From NCBI GenBank assembly GCA_902803015.1, contig CADCOL010000169.1, positions 1 through 7,363 of the forward strand: a stretch of 7,363 bases of DNA. The letters run 5' to 3'. The DNA comes from an uncultured Lachnospiraceae bacterium (lineage in GTDB: Bacteria > Bacillota > Clostridia > Lachnospirales > Lachnospiraceae). Position numbers and translations under genes: made by a program. Positions within the stretch are counted from its first letter, which is position 1. The number at the start of each line of letters is the position of its first letter. Below, one piece after another: positions 1 through 4,653 of the stretch. Below the pieces are notes generated by a model. The model saw only the letters and a program-made list of their open reading frames with translations. It was not told the origin of the DNA and did no database searches.

Positions 1-73
1 CCAAAAGAACCCTCTGTCTCTGAGTCCTTTCTTTTAAATTCTTATTCAGAAAATCTTTGAAACTCTTAGGCAT
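1..73 (-). CDS. Start of an unidentified gene, cut by the left window edge
   Basis: Only the first 24 codons are present, beginning MPKSFKDFLNKNLKERTQRQ and continuing RVLL to the edge. The ATG at 73-71 is chosen because a perfect GGAGG lies 9 bases before it (87-83) and the frame stays open. The gene starts 33 bases after the stop of the 1439-residue gene, with no terminator hairpin between them, so the two are probably co-transcribed. The visible N-terminus is strongly basic (K and R at about ten positions) and begins to turn hydrophobic at VLL. In Gram-positive bacteria this pattern often precedes a signal peptide or membrane anchor, but the hydrophobic part is outside the window, so this is only inference. 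The existence of the gene is well supported; its function is unknown. Confidence 0.75.
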   Translation of the reverse strand, partial: MPKSFKDFLNKNLKERTQRQRVLL

Positions 74-82
74 AATCTTTAT

Positions 83-87
83 CCTCC
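83..87 (-). promoter_or_regulatory. Ribosome binding site GGAGG of the gene starting at 73
   Basis: The minus strand reads GGAGGATAAAGATTATG, a perfect Shine-Dalgarno core with 9 bases before the ATG. This site is the main evidence for a gene at the left edge and fixes its start codon. It lies in the 33-base gap after the stop codon of the upstream gene. Confidence 0.85.
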
Positions 88-106
88 AATCTCAATGCTC
101 CCGCAA

Positions 107-3100
107 TTACTTTGTCGGTCCGCCCATCTTCGGTCCTTCCCGGACCTTCTGAACGTCTTTCTCAGGAGCAGGAGCCTTCATGTTCTTCTGCTTCGCCTGG
201 AATTCTTTGACAATCTTACTGCGAATATCAACAACATCTTTCTTCGATAAATTGCCGTTCTTTGCGCCTTCCAGAACCATATTGCGGAATGTATCCTTAA
301 ATGCGGACTTATTCAGAACATCTTTCTTGAAGGTGTTAAACTGCTTGGACTGACCATTGAACTGCACACCGCCTTCATCCACTTTCAGGGTGCTGTTTTC
401 AAAGCTTCTTAAGGTCTTGGATACTTTCGTCAGATCCTCGATCTTAACGTTTTTCATAGCTTCCGGAGTGGTTCCGTTTTTAAGAATCTTCTCCTTGCTT
501 GCTGCTGCAATATCCTTAATGGTAATCAGATACAGAGAGTGCTCTGCGGATTCCACGATTTTTGCTTCCAGCAGTTCTTTCTCTTTCGGATTCTGCACAT
601 TGTTTAACTTCTGTCCGATTTCTTTTCTCTGAGCCTCATCCTTCGTGATGCAGTCATCAATCATTTTGCTTAAATGCTTGTTCTCGCGAAGAATCGCATA
701 CTTCATATTCTGTTCGAAATCCGCCTTTTCGGCTTTGACAAAATCGTTGTATTCCGCTTCGTTTGCAAATGCATTTTTATCAAGTCTGAATCCCTTGTGA
801 TCAAGCCATCTTCTGTCAATCTGACTCGGACCATTGTTATTCAGGGAATAGCTTGCTCGGAAATTGTTAAACAAAGCCTTTCTCGCATTTACCATGGCAT
901 GATAACGCTTCTCTCCGTTCTCTCCGAGGACCGATGCATCCCCCGGTTTTCCGCCTTTTTCCGCAATCAGCTTGTCTTTTTTGTCTATGTAATGACACAT
1001 GCGGTTGTAGATATCTATCTGTTTTTCCAGATAGGCCTTATATTCCTTCGGATCGACTTTCGTTTCTTTCGCCACCTCAAATTCATATAAAGGTTTGCCC
1101 TTCTTGTCTACACCGACCTGTTTCTTTGTCATACGGGTCTGATTGGCTTCCAGAAGTTCTTTGGCGAAAGCATCATGCTGCTTGATGACTTTACCGATGT
1201 CTTTCTTAATGTCCTCATACAAAGTGGAACCGGATAATCCGAATGCCTTGGAATTCTCAAGTTCGGTAAATCCTTCGGACAGGGACGGATCTTTCGCGTC
1301 AGCGGTATCCAGCTTACCCTTTACAAAGCAATCCAGACGGTGCTGCTTTACGTCCGCATTAATCTTCGAATGAATGTCCGCAAACATAACGCTGTGGTCG
1401 CCGCCTTCAAGCAGGTTAACGAATTCCTCGGGTGTCTTCGGATTCATAACCGTAATCAGTCTGTCGGCATATTCCTCCATATAATCCGCCAGTTTTTTGT
1501 TCGTAATCGCATAATCCGCTGTCTTCGGATCAAACAGTTCCGGATGTGCGCCCATGCTCAAGCCGTTCTTAAAGCGCTCCCCAAGATACGCTCCTGCAGC
1601 GTTCGCCCATGCTCTTTTCGGTAGTTCCGGGTTTTTAAACAGTTCCAGCGCGGATTTCATGCTATTCTTCGTGTTACTGATTTTAACCTCAACGGAAGGT
1701 CTTTCCATTCCGCTGTACGGTTTTCCGGCATTTTTCTCTTCCAAAACGGTGTTGTAGGTCTTCGGAAGTATGTACTTTCTTGTCTTTTTCAGAACGCCGA
1801 ATAATTTGTAGTCATCTACCACCTTATCGTTCTCGTGCGCATCACAGAACTCTTCGATCAGCGAGATACAGGAAAGTGCATCCGCCGGATTCTCAATCTT
1901 TTTATTAATCAAAACCTCCTTGAGAGGCTTAAGGTTTTCTTCCTCCCAGCGATTTAATTCATCCAGTTTTGTCTGCAGTTCTTTTTTTCCGTCTTTAATC
2001 TGCATTTTCAGCTGAATTCGCTGTTTTCCGATCATTCCTTCCACATTTCCCATGGCATCCATCACCGACAAATCCCTGCCGGACCAGCCGTTCCGGATAG
2101 CTGCGCGCTGCCATCTTAATCCGTTTACGCCGGCATAACAGTCACGGGCTTCCCCCGGCGCATGACCGGTAATCATGCTCAGATGATTTCCCATGAACCG
2201 GTTACTGTCTCTTTGAATATCCTCCGGAATCGACTCAAGTTCCTCAAATGCGCGTATGGTTTTTGCATAGGCTTCATCAAGTTTTGCAAGATGTCTCTGT
2301 TCTTTTGCCTTATCCCAACCGTTCTTTTTTACATTCTGTTTGTCATACTCCACCTGTATAATATCCGCGCCGGCCTCATAGAAATCCATGAGAGCATTTC
2401 TGACTCCGACCGTTAAAGTCCAGTCATTAACGCCGTTAGAATCAACACCCTCTTTTTCTTTACTGGATATGTGTTCCGGATCGATGAAAATATCCGGCGC
2501 ACCTCCGGATAAAGAGGATACAAATCTGTTAAGGTACGGATTCTCGCATACTGCCTGAAGATAATTTCCGTTTTCCGGGTCGTTGAGTTTGTTAATTGCA
2601 TTCACGTAGCGGGTAAAATTCTTCTCCGCTCCTGTCGCCTGCATTGCAATCTCATTGGAATAATACTGTTCAAGCTTAATTCCGTTATTAATTACTTCCG
2701 CTTCATTCGGAATTTCTTTATCTGTAGACGGTCTGATATTCATTTTGGTTCCTTCAACCAATCCCGGAGATCTCAGTTCACCGTTCAGATTCAGCACACC
2801 ATCGATTTCAAGCTCCTGCCTCTTATCTCTGGCTTTTTCGTCCATGTATCTTTCAATATTATTGAATTCATTCGCATAATGCTTACTTAATCCGGCAGCA
2901 AGAGGCATTGTCGGCATCAGGTTGCTACGAACGGCGAACAGCGGATTATAAGCCTCATAATCCTCCTCCTTGAAAACTCCCTCCTCTACTTCGGGATCAA
3001 TTTTCTGCGGTTCATACTTTACTTTGTCATCGATTGCTTTATCAAGGACATTGGAAGCGGCTTTAAAAAGAGCACCGTCAATTTCCGGGTTGTTTTTATA

Positions 3101-4426
3101 TTCCGCAAAAAGAATCCTGCATTTTTCACTGAGAATGCTCTTTTCGTATTCTGATTTGACTTTGGTATTGGACAGTTCTTCCTTTAAGCGCTTAAACTTT
3201 TCCAGAGCTGCTGACAGTTCCTGCTTACGGTTCTTTGCCCGTTTTGCATACTCCGGCTCATTTGCAAGGTTGTCTTCCTCCTTCTTTAAAGCTGCTTCGC
3301 CATCTTTAAGGCGCTGCTTTGCAGTTTCCCACGCTTCCTTTGCTTTCGCGATTGCTTTTTCGTCGCTCGGATTTGCAGCAAGAGTCTCTTTATATGCTTT
3401 CTCCTTCTCGGCAGCCGTAATTCGGACTTTATCAACGGCAACGCGATACTTTTCGACTTTCTCGCGCTGCAATTTTTCGTGTTCTTTTAAGTTTTCGTCA
3501 CTTGCATAAAAAGTCGCTGCTCTTAAATTCTTTTCAATTTCATATACCTGTGAGAATACCGAACCGACAACAGCCAGCTCATTCATTCCCCAACCGTTTT
3601 CAATTGCCTTTTGCTGACCTCTGATCTGTTCAATTGCACCCATACAGTTTCTCTGGGAGATTGTATCGGTTCCTTTTCCCACCATGGTATCAAGACGCTG
3701 ATTCAACATGGAATCATACGGTGATGTGCCATCCTCGTTAACCAGCTCATCAAACTTTTTATGATTCTCAAGAATCTTTTCAAAACTCTGATTCAGTTTT
3801 TCAAGATATGCTTTTTCCTTATCGGAAGTGTAATCCTTTGTAATCGCCTGTCTTTCGTATTCAAGATCCAACAGATCGGATGTAATCGAAAAATACTCAT
3901 TCAGAGGCTTCAGAGGACCATTTCCCCCAAGTCTTTCCTGCATGGTATCAATCGAATACATTTGATTCTCTTTGGGCCCGTTGATAAACTGTCCGATCAA
4001 CATGGCAAGATAGGGATTCTCAGCCAAAGCCACGCCGAAATCTCCCTTTTCCGTATCCAGCATATTATCCGTAAGTTTCTGATATCCGTAATATGCATCT
4101 TTAAACTTTTTATTCTCCGGCTTATCAAATTCATTACGGATGGCGATGCGAAATTCGGCAGCTTTTCCCCTGTTAATTTCCGCAATCTGCTCTGCTTTGA
4201 ATTCCTCTTTAAAATGCGTCCCGTTCAGGGTTGTGGGATAAGAAACATCCTGCTCTATCTTGAGATTTCCCATATTTATACCGGTTTGATTAATAATTTG
4301 CTGATTCAAATCCGGATTAACACTCTCCATAAAAAAATTAGCAAAATTATAAGCGTGAACAATCTGATACCCCGTTGCTGCCAATCCGTACTTTCCCTGT
4401 GTGAAATCCTTGTTTTTCGGTGCCAT
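107..4426 (-). CDS. Very large cytoplasmic-looking helical protein with an internal duplication, function unknown
   Basis: I do not recognise this 1439-residue protein. It is rich in Lys, Glu and Asn, has only nine Cys, and shows no signal peptide, membrane segment, cell-wall anchor, nucleotide-binding loop or obvious catalytic motif. Residues about 12-301 and 493-806 are diverged copies of one module: both have ENPYL (136-140 and 628-632) and a R-x-C...NGW block (259-279 and 761-781). Residues about 302-437 look like a long coiled coil. The C-terminal part (about 936-1300) is different and carries KDKLIAEKGGKPGD (1150-1163) followed by RYHAMVNARKAL (1174-1185). The last 30 residues form a Lys/Pro/Gly-rich tail. 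The start at 4426 follows GAGAGGG by 7 bases. The reading frame is intact. The gene lies downstream of purL, behind terminators, and 33 bases before another gene. Scaffold, surface or exported effector roles are all possible; nothing here decides between them. Confidence 0.9.
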   Translation of the reverse strand: MAPKNKDFTQGKYGLAATGYQIVHAYNFANFFMESVNPDLNQQIINQTGINMGNLKIEQDVSYPTTLNGTHFKEEFKAEQIAEINRGKAAEFRIAIRNEFDKPENKKFKDAYYGYQKLTDNMLDTEKGDFGVALAENPYLAMLIGQFINGPKENQMYSIDTMQERLGGNGPLKPLNEYFSITSDLLDLEYERQAITKDYTSDKEKAYLEKLNQSFEKILENHKKFDELVNEDGTSPYDSMLNQRLDTMVGKGTDTISQRNCMGAIEQIRGQQKAIENGWGMNELAVVGSVFSQVYEIEKNLRAATFYASDENLKEHEKLQREKVEKYRVAVDKVRITAAEKEKAYKETLAANPSDEKAIAKAKEAWETAKQRLKDGEAALKKEEDNLANEPEYAKRAKNRKQELSAALEKFKRLKEELSNTKVKSEYEKSILSEKCRILFAEYKNNPEIDGALFKAASNVLDKAIDDKVKYEPQKIDPEVEEGVFKEEDYEAYNPLFAVRSNLMPTMPLAAGLSKHYANEFNNIERYMDEKARDKRQELEIDGVLNLNGELRSPGLVEGTKMNIRPSTDKEIPNEAEVINNGIKLEQYYSNEIAMQATGAEKNFTRYVNAINKLNDPENGNYLQAVCENPYLNRFVSSLSGGAPDIFIDPEHISSKEKEGVDSNGVNDWTLTVGVRNALMDFYEAGADIIQVEYDKQNVKKNGWDKAKEQRHLAKLDEAYAKTIRAFEELESIPEDIQRDSNRFMGNHLSMITGHAPGEARDCYAGVNGLRWQRAAIRNGWSGRDLSVMDAMGNVEGMIGKQRIQLKMQIKDGKKELQTKLDELNRWEEENLKPLKEVLINKKIENPADALSCISLIEEFCDAHENDKVVDDYKLFGVLKKTRKYILPKTYNTVLEEKNAGKPYSGMERPSVEVKISNTKNSMKSALELFKNPELPKRAWANAAGAYLGERFKNGLSMGAHPELFDPKTADYAITNKKLADYMEEYADRLITVMNPKTPEEFVNLLEGGDHSVMFADIHSKINADVKQHRLDCFVKGKLDTADAKDPSLSEGFTELENSKAFGLSGSTLYEDIKKDIGKVIKQHDAFAKELLEANQTRMTKKQVGVDKKGKPLYEFEVAKETKVDPKEYKAYLEKQIDIYNRMCHYIDKKDKLIAEKGGKPGDASVLGENGEKRYHAMVNARKALFNNFRASYSLNNNGPSQIDRRWLDHKGFRLDKNAFANEAEYNDFVKAEKADFEQNMKYAILRENKHLSKMIDDCITKDEAQRKEIGQKLNNVQNPKEKELLEAKIVESAEHSLYLITIKDIAAASKEKILKNGTTPEAMKNVKIEDLTKVSKTLRSFENSTLKVDEGGVQFNGQSKQFNTFKKDVLNKSAFKDTFRNMVLEGAKNGNLSKKDVVDIRSKIVKEFQAKQKNMKAPAPEKDVQKVREGPKMGGPTK
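2009..2950 (-). repeat. Second copy of the protein-level internal duplication (residues about 493-806)
   Basis: This segment encodes the second module. It matches the first copy in order: CENPYL at residues 627-632, VEYDKQN near 692, the helix HLAKLDEAYAKTI near 712, and the block R761-D-C763...R771-x-Q773...A776-I777-x-N779-G780-W781. In the 42-residue stretch starting at R259 and R761, 13 positions are identical in an ungapped alignment made by eye. The offset between copies is 492 residues at ENPYL and 502 at NGW, so about 10 residues were gained or lost between the two motifs. Confidence 0.65.
3116..3523 (-). other. Region encoding a probable long coiled coil (residues about 302-437)
   Basis: About 135 residues after the first module are almost entirely Lys, Glu, Ala, Leu, Arg and Asp, with hydrophobic residues recurring every three to four positions, for example in EKFKRLKEELSNTKVKSEYE. 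The only likely breaks are short Pro-containing turns near residues 352 and 391 (NPSD and NEPE). This is typical of coiled coils or long helical hairpins. The equivalent stretch after the second module is much shorter (about 55 residues from 801), so much of this segment looks like an expansion specific to the first half. Confidence 0.6.
3524..4393 (-). repeat. First copy of the protein-level internal duplication (residues about 12-301)
   Basis: This segment encodes the first module of the 1439-residue protein. In order it has an N-terminal helical stretch, ENPYL at residues 136-140, LDLEYERQ near 186, a helix YLEKLNQSFEKI near 207, and the block R259-x-C261...R269-x-Q271...A274-I275-x-N277-G278-W279. 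All of these have counterparts in the second copy at 2009-2950. The similarity is seen in the protein and not at DNA level, so the duplication is old. Boundaries are approximate because they were aligned by eye. Confidence 0.65.
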
Positions 4427-4433
4427 GTTTTTG

Positions 4434-4440
4434 CCCTCTC
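4434..4440 (-). promoter_or_regulatory. Ribosome binding site of the 1439-residue gene
   Basis: The minus strand reads GAGAGGGCAAAAACATG. The purine-rich GAGAGGG is a reasonable Shine-Dalgarno sequence with 7 bases before the ATG at 4426-4424. It supports this ATG as the start. Confidence 0.7.
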
Positions 4441-4522
4441 GTTGTTTATATTAAAACTGCACTTTTTTTATATTTCGCTGTTTTCAAGGTATTCATTGCA
4501 TAATGCCCCATCAAACACAACT

Positions 4523-4531
4523 ATGATAACA
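4523..4531 (-). promoter_or_regulatory. Possible extended -10 promoter element for the 1439-residue gene
   Basis: The minus strand carries TGTTATCAT (4531-4523), matching the extended -10 form TG-n-TATAAT with one mismatch. Possible -35 hexamers (TTGGAC at 4554-4549, or TGGACA at 4553-4548) sit 19-20 bases upstream, which is too far for a strong classical promoter, so the TG extension would have to compensate. The element lies after the purL terminators and about 100 bases before the ATG, leaving a sizeable untranslated leader. A promoter is expected here from the layout; this exact site is tentative. Confidence 0.3.
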
Positions 4532-4534
4532 TTC

Positions 4535-4555
4535 AATGTCCAACAAATGTCCAAC
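4535..4555 (-). repeat. Tandem 10-base direct repeat GTTGGACATT, period 11
   Basis: On the minus strand GTTGGACATT occurs twice (4555-4546 and 4544-4535), separated by a single T, so the copies sit about one helical turn apart. They end a few bases before the possible extended -10 element. The position and phasing suit an operator bound by a regulator on one face of the DNA, or the repeat may simply supply alternative -35 hexamers. The repeat is seen directly; the regulatory role is inferred. Confidence 0.6.
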
Positions 4556-4574
4556 GCAACATCGGAATTTACAC

Positions 4575-4600
4575 AAAAAAGCAGCCGCAGATGCGGCTGC
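4575..4600 (-). terminator. Strong intrinsic terminator after purL
   Basis: The minus strand reads GCAGCCGC, loop ATCT, GCGGCTGC, then six T residues. The 8-base-pair stem is perfect and G+C-rich (4600-4581) and the T run is immediate (4580-4575). This is a textbook Rho-independent terminator for transcripts leaving purL. On the opposite strand only a short CTTT follows the stem, so termination is mainly in the purL direction. Confidence 0.88.
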
Positions 4601-4609
4601 CTTTCGTAG

Positions 4610-4644
4610 AAATTAAAACCGGGTACCGACGCATCGGCACCCGG
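4610..4644 (-). terminator. Second, purL-proximal hairpin, probable terminator
   Basis: Nine bases after the purL stop codon the minus strand forms CCGGGT paired with ACCCGG, one internal mismatch, then CCGA paired with TCGG around a 4-base loop (4644-4619). It is followed by TTTTAATTT. The tract is interrupted, so this hairpin may terminate less efficiently than the one at 4575-4600, or mainly stabilise the 3' end of the purL message. Together they form a tandem terminator. Confidence 0.65.
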
Positions 4645-4653
4645 CAATTATTT

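Noticed and set aside
2970..3509. Open frame of 179 codons on the plus strand, very rich in Ser, Phe, Ala and Leu
   Set aside because: It is the reverse reading of the Lys/Glu/Ala-rich coiled-coil region, which naturally gives a Ser/Phe-rich frame without stops. No independent gene signal.
107..4426. The large protein as a phage tape-measure, SMC-type or type VII secretion substrate protein
   Set aside because: It lacks Walker motifs and hinge (SMC), hydrophobic segments and phage neighbours (tape measure), and a WXG100-type N-terminus. Length and helical character alone are not enough.
4581..4600. The 4581-4600 palindrome as an operator or a plus-strand terminator
   Set aside because: The six-T run directly after the stem on the minus strand and its place after purL fit a minus-strand terminator; the plus strand has only CTTT and no upstream gene to terminate.
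3761..4609. Open frame of 282 codons on the plus strand, antisense to the start of the large gene
   Set aside because: It overlaps a well-supported gene on the other strand, runs through the intergenic repeats and terminator, has no clear ribosome binding site, and its protein is a composition-driven mix of Ile, Phe, Leu and Ser.
4427..4653. A purine riboswitch or small RNA gene in the gap after purL
   Set aside because: A purine riboswitch would be expected before a purine gene, not after purL, and the conserved purine aptamer core is not visible. The gap is accounted for by terminators, repeats and a leader.
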